Shown piece by piece: positions 1 to 8,091 of a DNA stretch of 64,000 nucleotides. Both the position numbers and the translations under genes were made by a program. The stretch lies in assembly GCF_023156385.1 (NCBI RefSeq), contig NZ_JAKZAK010000020.1, positions 46,375 through 110,374 on the forward strand, read 5' to 3'. The DNA is from Marinobacter xestospongiae (GTDB lineage: Bacteria; Pseudomonadota; Gammaproteobacteria; Pseudomonadales; Oleiphilaceae). Every line of letters starts with the position of its first letter. The stretch's first letter is position 1. The notes under the pieces are model-generated. The model was not told the DNA's origin, searched no databases, and saw only the letters and a program-made list of their open reading frames with translations.

Positions 1-1305
1 ACCATGGATCAGCCGGAAATCATTGCCAGTGACGATCTGCTGACCACCTGGTACGCCCGCGACACCCGTTTTGATACGCCCAAGGCCAACGTCTTTCTCA
101 GCCTGCGCTCGCCAGTTGCCCGGGATACCGCCCGCGACGCGGTGTTGTCGAAGCTGCTGGTGGACGCCATCAAGACCAACCTCAATGCCTGGGCCTACCC
201 CGCCCGGCTGGCCGGGCTCGACTACAGCCTGTATGCCCACCTGCGGGGATTGACGCTGCGAATTGGCGGCTACAACGACAAGCAGCATCGCCTGCTCACC
301 CGCATCCTGCCTCAGATCGCCAACCCCACCCTGGACCCACAGCGGTTTGCCATTGCCCGGCGCAACCTGCTGGACGCCCTACGCAACAAGGCCCAGGCCC
401 GCCCGGTTCAGCAACTGGCAGACTTCATCCAGACCAGCCTGATCCAGGGTGCCTGGCCCACCGACGCCCAGATTGCCGCAGCAGAAGCGGTCACCTTTGA
501 GGAACTGCAGGCCTATGCCCAGCGCTTTACCCGGGCGCTCGATCCGGTGCTGATGGTGCACGGCAACGTCACCGAAGCCTCGGCCCTGAACCTGGCGGCG
601 CTGGTGAATGCGCTGCTGCTGACCGATACCCGACCGGCGCAGGTTGCCAGTCGTAGCGTCCGTGCCCTGCCCGACGGTGAAACCCAAGCTGCGGTGGCCA
701 TCGAGCACCCGGATACCGGCTACACCCTCTACAGCCAGGGCGAAGACAGCAGCTTCCGCGAGCGCGCCCGCTTCCGCCTGCTGGCCCAGGTGATCGGCAG
801 TCCCTTCTACGAGGAAATCCGTACCCGCCGACAGCTCGGCTACATCGTCTACGCCACGTCGTTTGAGATGCTGGAAACCCCGGCTCTGGGGCTGGTGGTG
901 CAGTCACCGGAGGCCTCGGCAGATGACATCGAGGTGGCCGTCACCGACTTCACCGAAGCCTTCGATCAACAGCTGACGGAACTGACCGAAACCGAGTTGG
1001 CGCGGGAGAAACAGGCGGTGATCAGTGGCCTGCTGGATCAGGACCGCAAGCTGGGCGATGCCTCACAGCGGTTCTGGCGGGAAATTGACCGGGAGCAGCT
1101 GAGTTTCGACTCACGTCAGCGCCTGGCCGATGCGGTGCAGGCCATTTCGGCGGAGGAATTGCACCAGACCTTCCGTCGGGCCTTGCTGGAGCGCGCCCGG
1201 GCCCTGCGGGCGGTCTCCACCGACCAGCCCAGCGACGACCAGTCCAAGGCCATCCAGCAACTGGTGGAGCAACTCACCAGTCAGCCGGCGGTGCCTGCCA
1301 GCTGA
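1..1305 (+). CDS. M16 (insulinase/pitrilysin) family metallopeptidase, C-terminal part
   Basis: The reading frame is already open at base 1, so this is the 3' part of a longer gene. About 434 residues are visible, against roughly 900-950 for protease III-type enzymes. The visible part matches the C-terminal, non-catalytic half of M16 peptidases: a segment with 'DYSLYAHLRG' and 'LRIGGYNDKQ' and a later 'RRQLGYIVYA' block near base 825 are typical of this half. The inverted zinc motif HxxEH is not in view and should lie upstream. M16A enzymes close two halves around peptides and degrade them, usually in the periplasm. A strong inverted repeat follows the stop codon. Family assignment is confident; the exact subfamily is not. 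Confidence 0.88.
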   Translation, partial: TMDQPEIIASDDLLTTWYARDTRFDTPKANVFLSLRSPVARDTARDAVLSKLLVDAIKTNLNAWAYPARLAGLDYSLYAHLRGLTLRIGGYNDKQHRLLTRILPQIANPTLDPQRFAIARRNLLDALRNKAQARPVQQLADFIQTSLIQGAWPTDAQIAAAEAVTFEELQAYAQRFTRALDPVLMVHGNVTEASALNLAALVNALLLTDTRPAQVASRSVRALPDGETQAAVAIEHPDTGYTLYSQGEDSSFRERARFRLLAQVIGSPFYEEIRTRRQLGYIVYATSFEMLETPALGLVVQSPEASADDIEVAVTDFTEAFDQQLTELTETELAREKQAVISGLLDQDRKLGDASQRFWREIDREQLSFDSRQRLADAVQAISAEELHQTFRRALLERARALRAVSTDQPSDDQSKAIQQLVEQLTSQPAVPAS

Positions 1306-1310
1306 TCGAC

Positions 1311-1343
1311 ATACCGGGGCGTCCCAGGATGACGCCCCGGTAT
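1311..1343. terminator. Bidirectional hairpin between convergent genes
   Basis: A perfect 13-bp inverted repeat (arms 1311-1323 and 1331-1343, 7-nt loop) sits between the convergent stops at 1305 and 1369. There is no clear T-run on either side, so it may act as a transcript-end barrier rather than a textbook intrinsic terminator. Confidence 0.55.
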
Positions 1344-1368
1344 CACCAGCCGTTCTTCCCCGAAACGC

Positions 1369-2040
1369 TCACCCCTCCGGGGCTTCCGCCAGCTCCCGCA
1401 GAAATCGCTGCCAATCCTCCGGTTCGTCGACATCCCAGCGCGGCTCCAGGCAGGCATGACTCAACCCCAGCCGGTCGAGCCGGTCACGGGTCTGCACCAG
1501 AACCCGCCCACTGCCCCACTCGATGTCATCGAGCATGGCCGGCACCGTCCGTTTTGCCGCCAGCAACACGTAACCACCGTCGTCCGAAGGCCCCATGACC
1601 ACATCGTGCCGATCCAGCAGTGCCAGGGCCGCCTGCACATAGCGGGCCTCCACTGACGGGCAGTCACTGCCCACAATCACGGCCTTATCATGCCGCTGCA
1701 ACGCCAGTTCCAGGGCGCCGTGCATTCGCTGCCCGAGGTCATTGCCCTGCTGGATGCACTGGCTGACTCCCAGGGTTTCCAGGTCGGCCAGAATCGGGCC
1801 GGCCGCCACCGGAGGCGCCACCAGGGCGCGGTCCCACCAGAATTGCAGGGGCAGCCTGGCCTCCGCCAGGTTCGCCAGCACCCGCCGCGACAGCCGGACA
1901 TGGGCGTTCATCGCGCCCTCATCCCCCAGCAGGGGGCTGAGTCGGGTCTTTACCCGGCCAGGCACCGGCCACTTGGCAAACTGCATGACCACCGCTTCGG
2001 GCGACGCGCATTCGGGACGAGGGTTCTCAGTGTCGGACAT
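1369..2040 (-). CDS. TIGR04282-type glycosyltransferase (arsenosugar biosynthesis family)
   Basis: This 223-residue protein has a GT-A-like fold signature: an N-terminal 'GRVKTRL' (residues 28-34), a 'GSDCP' block and a 'GPSDDGGYVLL' block. These are the hallmarks of the family annotated as arsenosugar biosynthesis glycosyltransferase TIGR04282. I chose the ATG at 2040; a TTG at 2061 would extend it by seven residues. The start overlaps the end of the upstream TIGR04283-type gene by 14 nt, so the two are probably translationally coupled. The family name comes from genomic association with arsenosugar pathways; no other arsenic gene is visible here, so the true acceptor sugar or lipid is unknown. 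Confidence 0.85.
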   Translation of the reverse strand: MSDTENPRPECASPEAVVMQFAKWPVPGRVKTRLSPLLGDEGAMNAHVRLSRRVLANLAEARLPLQFWWDRALVAPPVAAGPILADLETLGVSQCIQQGNDLGQRMHGALELALQRHDKAVIVGSDCPSVEARYVQAALALLDRHDVVMGPSDDGGYVLLAAKRTVPAMLDDIEWGSGRVLVQTRDRLDRLGLSHACLEPRWDVDEPEDWQRFLRELAEAPEG

Positions 2041-2746
2041 CGGATCGGTAGGCTCGTGCAAGGGATTCCGGCGATTCGCCGCGCCAGTAGCGCCAGCGCA
2101 ACCGCCACATTAACAGGATGGTCCGCCAGGCGCCCTGCTGTTCCCAGCGGCGACTGTCGGTGATCACCGGAGGGCGGACACACCGGGGACGGGACGCCAG
2201 CCGCAGTCGCCGGCTCAGTTCCACGTCTTCCATCAGCGGGATCTCCGCATAGCCGCCGAGCGCCTCAAACACAGACCGGCGGACGAACAGCGCCTGATCC
2301 CCGGTGGCGATGGCTGTCAGCCGGGAGCGCAGGTTCATCAACAACGCAATTACCCGGAACAGGGGACGCTGGCCGCTGAGGCGGACATCAAACCGACCCC
2401 AGACCTGCTGACCCGCAGCCACGGCAGCTGCCTGCGTCAGCGCACCATCGGGAAGACAGGTATCGGCATGGAGAAAAAGCAACACCTCGCCGCAGGCCAC
2501 CTTCGCACCGGCATTCATCTGCCGCGCCCGGCCCGGCTCAGCAATCAGCAGCCGGTCGCACCAGCGCTGCGCCAGCGCCGCCGTATCGTCATCGCTGCCG
2601 CCATCCACCACAATCAGCTCATGACCCTCGGCACGAAGTGGTTGCAGCAACCGCAACGTCGCCTCAATCCCGGCGGCTTCCCGCCAGACCGGCATCACCA
2701 CACTCACCTTGCAGCGTTGCGACAAACCTTTCTCCAACCTCCGCAC
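2027..2746 (-). CDS. TIGR04283-type family 2 glycosyltransferase
   Basis: This is a family 2 (GT-A) glycosyltransferase. It has the nucleotide-sugar binding start 'SVVMPVWREAAGIEATL', a 'VVDGGSDDDT' block and the metal-binding 'FLHADTCLP' segment. It pairs with the downstream TIGR04282-type gene, the usual arrangement of these two families. The start is uncertain: the frame opens with a GTG at 2746, but family members usually begin right at the 'SVVMP' strand, where another GTG about 13 codons later would fit. A tRNA-Arg gene lies divergently about 70 bp upstream. The family is clear; the acceptor is not. Confidence 0.82.
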   Translation of the reverse strand: MRRLEKGLSQRCKVSVVMPVWREAAGIEATLRLLQPLRAEGHELIVVDGGSDDDTAALAQRWCDRLLIAEPGRARQMNAGAKVACGEVLLFLHADTCLPDGALTQAAAVAAGQQVWGRFDVRLSGQRPLFRVIALLMNLRSRLTAIATGDQALFVRRSVFEALGGYAEIPLMEDVELSRRLRLASRPRCVRPPVITDSRRWEQQGAWRTILLMWRLRWRYWRGESPESLARAYRSDVRH

Positions 2747-2816
2747 CGACGATCATTCACCGGGCGCCTTGAGACCCACCGCCGGTATCGCTATCATACC
2801 GCGGACTTTCCCCAAT

Positions 2817-2893
2817 GCCCCCGTAGCTCAGTAGGATAGAGCGAGCGCCTCCTAAGCGCTAGGTCACAGGTTCGATTCCTGTCGGGGGCACCA
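2817..2893 (+). tRNA. tRNA-Arg (CCT)
   Basis: A 77-nt cloverleaf with an encoded CCA end. The acceptor stem pairs GCCCCCG with CGGGGGC. The anticodon loop CTCCTAA sits in the arm AGCGC/GCGCT and gives anticodon CCT (reads AGG). The T arm contains GGTTCGATTCC. Confidence 0.97.
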
Positions 2894-2926
2894 TCAATTT
2901 TCTTGTATCCATTTGCTCCCAGTATC

Positions 2927-3772
2927 TCACTGCAAAATCTCGAAGTTATCCGGCCGGTTCAGGCGCCAGTCGTAATCGATGTAGCGGATGGATTCGGTTT
3001 GCTTCACTGCCTCGGCTACGGCAGGGGTAGCCCATTGACTGATGAATGCCTGCTCGGAGCCGGCGGCCTGGATGAAGTCGTCTTCGTACCACTTGAACAG
3101 TTCGGTCAGGTAGAGCGTGTCACCCTCGACCCGCAAATGGCGGCCGGTGTTGAAGGCGCGGCGGGTGTTTTCCGCGAGCAGGGTTTCCAGGTTGTCGGCG
3201 GTGTAGACACGGGCTCTGAGCGGTGGGCAACCAACCGAGGCACAGTTGACGGCGAAATGGACCCGGGCATCCTTCCAGCCTTTGTCAGCGTAGGCCTGAC
3301 CCAGCAAGATGCCCTTCTCGATGTCGTTGAGGCTGTAGTTTTGTCCACCCACATTAAAGCGCTGCCGCTCAAACACGTTGTCAACAAAGGGATTCAGCCG
3401 GCCACCGTAATCCCAGACGGACGACACCAGAGCCCCCTCCGGCTGCTCGCTCAGGATCTGGGCCAGCATGAAGAAGTTGTAGGCGTTGATCCAGAACGCC
3501 ACTGACGCCTCACGGCCTTCCAGCTCACCTGGGTTGAACTCCCTCAATGCCTGCTTCTGCGCCGACAGCCGCTCCATCAGCCCCTCGCCAGTCAGGGCCG
3601 CGTCGTAGTCGAAGGCCGACACCAGACCGTTTTCCGGAAGGGTTTTCTCCACCAGATGGTCCGACAGCAGAACCTGGTAATGGCGGTAGACCGTGGCGTT
3701 CACATCGGCTGCGCTCACAGCCGGCCAGGCCAGCAGCACAGTGAGCAGGAGCAGAATCTGTCGATATCCCAT
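2927..3772 (-). CDS. DUF547 domain protein, secreted
   Basis: A 281-residue protein starting at the ATG at 3772. The first ~23 residues form a signal peptide (hydrophobic 'ILLLLTVLLAWPAVSA' then a cut before ADV). The body matches DUF547: 'ASVAFWINAYNFFMLAQIL', a 'WDYGGRLNP' block, 'LNDIEKGIL' and a 'VHFAVNCASVGCPPL' block that carries the conserved Cys pair. DUF547 proteins are found across bacteria and plants; their biochemical role is unestablished, though the conserved His/Cys pattern has led to suggestions of a peptidase- or transglutaminase-like fold. An in-frame extension upstream to 4186 is not credible because it overlaps the divergent hydrolase gene and lacks a signal peptide. Confidence 0.88.
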   Translation of the reverse strand: MGYRQILLLLTVLLAWPAVSAADVNATVYRHYQVLLSDHLVEKTLPENGLVSAFDYDAALTGEGLMERLSAQKQALREFNPGELEGREASVAFWINAYNFFMLAQILSEQPEGALVSSVWDYGGRLNPFVDNVFERQRFNVGGQNYSLNDIEKGILLGQAYADKGWKDARVHFAVNCASVGCPPLRARVYTADNLETLLAENTRRAFNTGRHLRVEGDTLYLTELFKWYEDDFIQAAGSEQAFISQWATPAVAEAVKQTESIRYIDYDWRLNRPDNFEILQ

Positions 3773-4004
3773 TGGAATTCCTTTCGCAGGTGCATAGACG
3801 GCTTGAGTGAGCCGTGGTTTAAGGTGTTTGGCGATCGCAGACGCGCCATCACGCTCCGGATTCGTCACTTCAGACACCGCCAGACAGAGAATGTTACACC
3901 GACCGGCGTCGGATGCCCCATCACCGGTTTTCCACCGCTGCGCTTGGGAGTACCATGATCGGTCCCCCACCGTTATCACTGCATCACAACACCGGGTTTT
4001 CGTT

Positions 4005-4652
4005 ATGTCGCTGAAGTACCGCATTATTCCTGTCACGCCGTTCCAACAGAACTGTTCCCTGCTATGGTGCGAGGACACCCTGAAGGCTGCCGTTGTCGAC
4101 CCCGGTGGCGATCTGGAACGGATCCAGGCGGCAATCAATGCCGAAGGCGTGACGGTGGCGAAGATTCTCCTCACCCACGCCCACATTGATCACGCCGGCG
4201 GCACCGCCGAACTGGCGCGGGCGCTCGCTGCGCCGATTGAGGGTCCGCACCGGGAGGACGAATTCTGGATCAAGGGACTGCCGATGCAGAGCCAGATGTT
4301 TGGTTTTCCCGAGCCGGACGTGTTTACCCCGGACCGCTGGCTCGACGATGGCGAGGAAGTGACGATCGGCAACCAGACGCTCAAGGTATTGCACTGCCCC
4401 GGCCATACTCCGGGGCATGTGGTGTTCTATCATCCGGAGTCGCAGCTGGCGCTGGTCGGCGACGTGCTGTTTCATGGCTCCATTGGGCGGACCGACTTTC
4501 CCAAGGGGGATCACCCCACGCTGATCCGGTCGATCCGGGAAAAGCTGTTCCCGCTGGGGGATCAGGTCAGCTTCATTCCAGGCCACGGCCCAATGTCGGA
4601 CTTTGGCACCGAACGACAAAGCAATCCCTTTGTGGCCGATCACCGGGGATAA
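4005..4652 (+). CDS. MBL-fold hydrolase, YcbL/GloC-type (glyoxalase II-like)
   Basis: A 215-residue metallo-beta-lactamase-fold enzyme. The metal-binding motif is 'THAHIDHAGG' (HxHxDH); further ligands lie in 'CPGHTPGH' and 'LVGDVLF', and a late His is in 'IPGHGP'. The short length, with no C-terminal glyoxalase II helical domain, matches type II glyoxalase (YcbL/GloC) proteins, which hydrolyse S-lactoylglutathione or similar thioesters in the cytosol. I chose the ATG at 4005 because the family begins with a 'YRIIPVTPFQQNC' strand; the longer open frame upstream overlaps the neighbouring signal-peptide region. It is followed 12 bp later by the LysE gene and may be co-transcribed. Confidence 0.9.
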   Translation: MSLKYRIIPVTPFQQNCSLLWCEDTLKAAVVDPGGDLERIQAAINAEGVTVAKILLTHAHIDHAGGTAELARALAAPIEGPHREDEFWIKGLPMQSQMFGFPEPDVFTPDRWLDDGEEVTIGNQTLKVLHCPGHTPGHVVFYHPESQLALVGDVLFHGSIGRTDFPKGDHPTLIRSIREKLFPLGDQVSFIPGHGPMSDFGTERQSNPFVADHRG

Positions 4653-4664
4653 CGGAGGCGAACC

Positions 4665-5285
4665 ATGACAACAAGCGTCTGGCTGGCATTCCTGGTGGCG
4701 GCGGTGCTGATCAGCATCTCCCCCGGCGCTGGCGCGGTGAATACCATGAGCAGCGGCCTGCGTTACGGCGTCCGCAACAGCCTGCCGGCAATCCTCGGCC
4801 TGCAGCTGGGCTACGGCGCCCAGATCCTGCTGGTGGGACTGGGACTTGGTGCCATCATGGCCTCGTCCGCCTGGGCATTGGTCGTCATCAAATGGCTGGG
4901 GGTTGCCTACCTGGTGTGGCTGGGCTGGAAGAAATGGCACGAGAAACCGGTGACCTCCGGCGATACCGAGAACGCCAGCGAGGCTGCCAGCCGCCGGTTC
5001 TGGCAATCAGCGCTGGTCAATCTCACCAACCCCAAGGCGACGGTGTTTCTGGTGGCGCTGTTTCCCCAGTTCCTGCACGCCGGAGAAGCGCACGGGGAAC
5101 AGTTGGCGATCATGGGGCTGACGCTGATCGTCGTGGACTGCGTGGTCATGCTGGGATACGCCCTCTTGGCCAGCCAGTTGTTCCGCTGGATGACCACCCC
5201 GGAAAAACAGCAGTTGATGAACCGGGTGTTTGGCAGCCTGTTTGTCGCCGCCGCCGTCGCCCTGGCCAGTTTCCGCCGCGCCTGA
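4665..5285 (+). CDS. LysE/RhtB family amino-acid exporter
   Basis: A 206-residue inner-membrane protein with about six hydrophobic segments. The N-terminal 'SISPGAGAVNTMSSGLRYG' block is the LysE/RhtB signature, and 'LVNLTNPKATVFLVALFPQF' is the second conserved block. This family exports amino acids and derivatives by proton antiport; the substrate cannot be read from sequence. A GGAG ribosome-binding site lies about eight nt upstream of the ATG. It probably follows the MBL hydrolase in one transcript and ends 14 bp from the convergent LpxR gene. Confidence 0.9.
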   Translation: MTTSVWLAFLVAAVLISISPGAGAVNTMSSGLRYGVRNSLPAILGLQLGYGAQILLVGLGLGAIMASSAWALVVIKWLGVAYLVWLGWKKWHEKPVTSGDTENASEAASRRFWQSALVNLTNPKATVFLVALFPQFLHAGEAHGEQLAIMGLTLIVVDCVVMLGYALLASQLFRWMTTPEKQQLMNRVFGSLFVAAAVALASFRRA

Positions 5286-5299
5286 AGGCCGGCGGTCAT

Positions 5300-6355
5300 C
5301 TACCGCAGGGTATGGCTGAACACCAGCCCGCCCCACAGCATCACCCGGTCGGCCTTGCCACCTTCCACTTCCGATGACTGCGCCCGCAACACGTAACTCA
5401 GCCGCCAGTCCCGGGCGACCGACAGGGTGTACCCTACCCAGGCTTCCATCAGCGTCGACCGAACCCGGCTGCGATCGATGGTATGGCGACTGTCGCGAAA
5501 CTGACCTTCCAGGAAGACGTTGTAGGCGCGGGCCTTCAGCGCCACACCCGCCCACAGATAACTCTCATCACCCGAAGCCACGCCCAGGCTGGATTCATTG
5601 AGGCGTTCGCCGTAGGCCGTCAGTTCCGGATTAAACCGGTGGTCCGGTGACGAAATCAGGCCGTTGCGGTAACTCAGCGCCATGCCCGCCTCGGTGAGGT
5701 ACCCCAGCGAGAGGTAATAGGTGGTCTTCCACCGTCCCCGACCCTGGTTGCGACCGTGTAGATCGTGGTAGCCGAGGTGGTAACGGAAGGTTGGCTCGCC
5801 ACCGTCGGACACCTGGTTGTCCCAGCCTTCGGCCCGGAAGTTACTGAGAATTCTGTGGGTCTGGCGCTGCCCGGCCTCAAACAGGTCCAACCCCAGCAGG
5901 CCCAGGGTCAGGGACGAGGTCCAGGCATCGCCACTGCGCGGGTCCCAATAGATGCGTCCGGCCGCGAGATACAGCAGGCTGGCGTAAGGACGGTCGTTCA
6001 GGACCACCCGGGACGTGGTGATCAGGTCCGGGGTAAAGCCGTAGATACCCAACTCGATGGAGGGCACATTGCGCGCTTCCTCCGGCAGGTAGCTTGCCAG
6101 CGGCCCGGTACGATCGAGCCAGCCCAGGCCATCATCGAGTGGCCCCCAGAACCGTCGTCCACGGTGGCCGGTGTAGGTCAGGGCCATGCCTGCGGTGAAG
6201 TCCCGATCGTCCTGATCCGGCCCAAACAGGTCGTTATCCATCGACAGCGCCCACACCGAGGTATCACCGTCCTGGCCGGCAGCGACCGCGCCGGTGGAAG
6301 CGGCCAGCAACAGCCAGATTCCCCCGTGCCACAACGCCTTAATCGCTGCCTTCAT
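5300..6355 (-). CDS. lpxR: LpxR-family lipid A deacylase (DUF2219 outer-membrane barrel)
   Basis: A 351-residue protein starting at the ATG at 6355, with a signal peptide ending near 'GAVAAGQD'. The mature N-terminus has 'SMDNDLFGPDQDDRDFTAG', the conserved Asn-Asp and later Thr region of LpxR-type enzymes, followed by alternating beta-strand segments of a 12-strand barrel. LpxR removes the 3'-acyloxyacyl chains of lipid A at the outer membrane in a Ca-dependent way. Many environmental homologues are untested, so activity is inferred. The frame stays open to 6427, but the added residues lack signal-peptide character. Confidence 0.82.
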   Translation of the reverse strand: MKAAIKALWHGGIWLLLAASTGAVAAGQDGDTSVWALSMDNDLFGPDQDDRDFTAGMALTYTGHRGRRFWGPLDDGLGWLDRTGPLASYLPEEARNVPSIELGIYGFTPDLITTSRVVLNDRPYASLLYLAAGRIYWDPRSGDAWTSSLTLGLLGLDLFEAGQRQTHRILSNFRAEGWDNQVSDGGEPTFRYHLGYHDLHGRNQGRGRWKTTYYLSLGYLTEAGMALSYRNGLISSPDHRFNPELTAYGERLNESSLGVASGDESYLWAGVALKARAYNVFLEGQFRDSRHTIDRSRVRSTLMEAWVGYTLSVARDWRLSYVLRAQSSEVEGGKADRVMLWGGLVFSHTLR

Positions 6356-6584
6356 CGCCACGCTCTCGCCGCACTCCTGCCGCCTTCCTGCCGCACTTCT
6401 GCCACCCCCTTGCCGCCAGCCTGCCACCGGCCGGCCGGACGCATCCGCTGCGGCCGGTCAGTCACCACCATCGAGTCCCGGAGAACCCGCTGTCCCGTCT
6501 GGCGAACGCGACGGCGTTACTGTCACTATGGTTGAGGGTGGCGAGGCTGTCACGACAGCGACTCGGCCGAGAGCGCAGCCAACG

Positions 6585-7913
6585 TCAGGCTGCCTGCGAA
6601 CCGTCCTCCTCGACACTGGCGTTGTCCGCATCCCCGGCCTGATGGCGGGCGGCCACTTCGGCGGCAAACTCGCGGTACTTGGCCATCAGTTCCTCCTTGC
6701 GGTCCGGGTCCCAGTTGATTCGGCTGAGGTCGCCCTTGTAGTGCTCGATCACCCGCTTGTCCATCATCTCGTACCACCAGGTCGGCACGTAGGCCGGCAT
6801 AATCATCGACGCGTAGCCACCCGGCAGCTCCGGCACATTCTCGAAGTTACGCAGCGCCTGGAAACTGCGGGTCGGGTTGGCGTGATGGTCGGAATGACGC
6901 TGCAACTGGTAGAGGAACAGGTTGGTCACCACATGGTTGCTGTTCCAGCTGTGTTCGGGACGGGTACGCTCATACTTGCCGTTGTCGTCCTGCTGACGCT
7001 TCAGGCCGTAGTGCTCCAGGTAATTGACGGTCTCCAGCAGGCTGGCGCCATAAACCGCCTGGGCCGCCAGGAACGGCACGGCGCGTGGGCCGCAAAGCAG
7101 TGTGGTGGCACCAAAGAAGCCGGCACTCATCGCCCACCCCTGCAACAGCTCGTTGTCCGTTGACCAGAACGACTTGCCACGGCGTTTGAGGCGGGCCTTT
7201 TCGATCTTCACCGCGGATTTCATGCCGCCCAGCACAGTGCGCGGCAGGAATTTCCAGAAGCTCTCTCCCATCCGGCTGCTGGCGGGGTCCTCCGGGGTGG
7301 CGACACGGCGGTGGTGGCCATAGTTGTGTTCCACCACAAAGTGGGTGTAACCGGTGGGCGCCAGCGCCGCCATCGCCATCAGCTTGTTCAGCTTGCTGGA
7401 TTTGTGGCCCAGTTCATGGGCGGTGTTGATACCGACGCCATTGATGGCACCAACGGTCAGGGTCAACCCCACCTTGTCCGCCAGCGGTGTTTTCTTGCGA
7501 CTGGCCAGCCAGGCCCCGAGAACGGTCATGGCGTACTGGGTGGGGATGAAGGCCTTGACGATGCGGTCGTAATACTTGTCATTCTCCAGCACCTTCACCG
7601 CAGCCTCTGGAGGATTACTGGCGTCTTCGCCGATCAGCTGGTCCAGCGACGGAATAATGCCGTGCACCAGCGCCGGGCCGGTCCAGGCCAGGGCCCGCAG
7701 CTTCTTCGGCGCAATGGCGTAGCCCGTCAGCGCTGCCAGCCCAATCACCGGCAACCCCGGCCCCAACAGCCACAGGTAGCGTTTGGGGTCCTTCCAGTCA
7801 CTGCCATCCTGCGAATCAGCCCGCGAAGACGGCGCCGGCCCCGGCTGAAGCTCGTCGGGCTGGAGGGTTTCGGCCGTTGGCTCAACGGATGATTGGGACA
7901 CCTTGGCATTCAT
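6585..7913 (-). CDS. alkB: Alkane 1-monooxygenase (membrane-bound non-heme di-iron)
   Basis: A 442-residue integral-membrane hydroxylase. The four alkane-hydroxylase signatures are in order: 'HELGHK' (Hist1), 'EHNYGHHRRVATPEDPASS' (Hist2), 'LEHYGLKRQ' (HYG motif) and 'LQRHSDHH' (Hist3); together they coordinate the di-iron centre. The enzyme hydroxylates terminal carbons of medium-chain alkanes using electrons from rubredoxin; no rubredoxin gene is in the window. I chose the ATG at 7913 because GGGAGAG lies six nt upstream. An ATG at 7955 would sit inside a perfect operator-like palindrome, making it unlikely. There is a Glu/Asp-rich C-terminal tail and an unusually long polar N-terminus of about 40 residues before the first membrane segment. 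Confidence 0.95.
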   Translation of the reverse strand: MNAKVSQSSVEPTAETLQPDELQPGPAPSSRADSQDGSDWKDPKRYLWLLGPGLPVIGLAALTGYAIAPKKLRALAWTGPALVHGIIPSLDQLIGEDASNPPEAAVKVLENDKYYDRIVKAFIPTQYAMTVLGAWLASRKKTPLADKVGLTLTVGAINGVGINTAHELGHKSSKLNKLMAMAALAPTGYTHFVVEHNYGHHRRVATPEDPASSRMGESFWKFLPRTVLGGMKSAVKIEKARLKRRGKSFWSTDNELLQGWAMSAGFFGATTLLCGPRAVPFLAAQAVYGASLLETVNYLEHYGLKRQQDDNGKYERTRPEHSWNSNHVVTNLFLYQLQRHSDHHANPTRSFQALRNFENVPELPGGYASMIMPAYVPTWWYEMMDKRVIEHYKGDLSRINWDPDRKEELMAKYREFAAEVAARHQAGDADNASVEEDGSQAA

Positions 7914-7942
7914 GACTTCTCTCCCATTATTCAAAATTGACT

Positions 7943-7957
7943 TATTGTCTGACAATA
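7943..7957 (-). promoter_or_regulatory. Perfect palindrome in alkB promoter, GntR/FadR-like operator
   Basis: TATTGTC-T-GACAATA is a perfect 7+1+7 palindrome centred 37 nt upstream of the chosen alkB start. The TTGT-N3-ACAA core is the general shape of operators for FCD-type GntR regulators. A poor -35-like TTGATC lies just upstream on the minus strand, so a bound protein would overlap the promoter. The assignment to GntR is inference. Confidence 0.6.
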
Positions 7958-8091
7958 TTACAGTAGATCAATAAATCGGTCCCTGTCCAGTGGTCGATGC
8001 CACTTTTGCCAACCAATACTCCCAACGCCCTTGCCAGGAACACCGCTATTGCTGACTATGCCGGTCTCCCCCACACCAGACCCGTGATCCG

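Noticed and set aside
4062..5006. 314-codon frame antisense to the MBL and LysE genes
   Set aside because: It spans two clear genes and shows no family.
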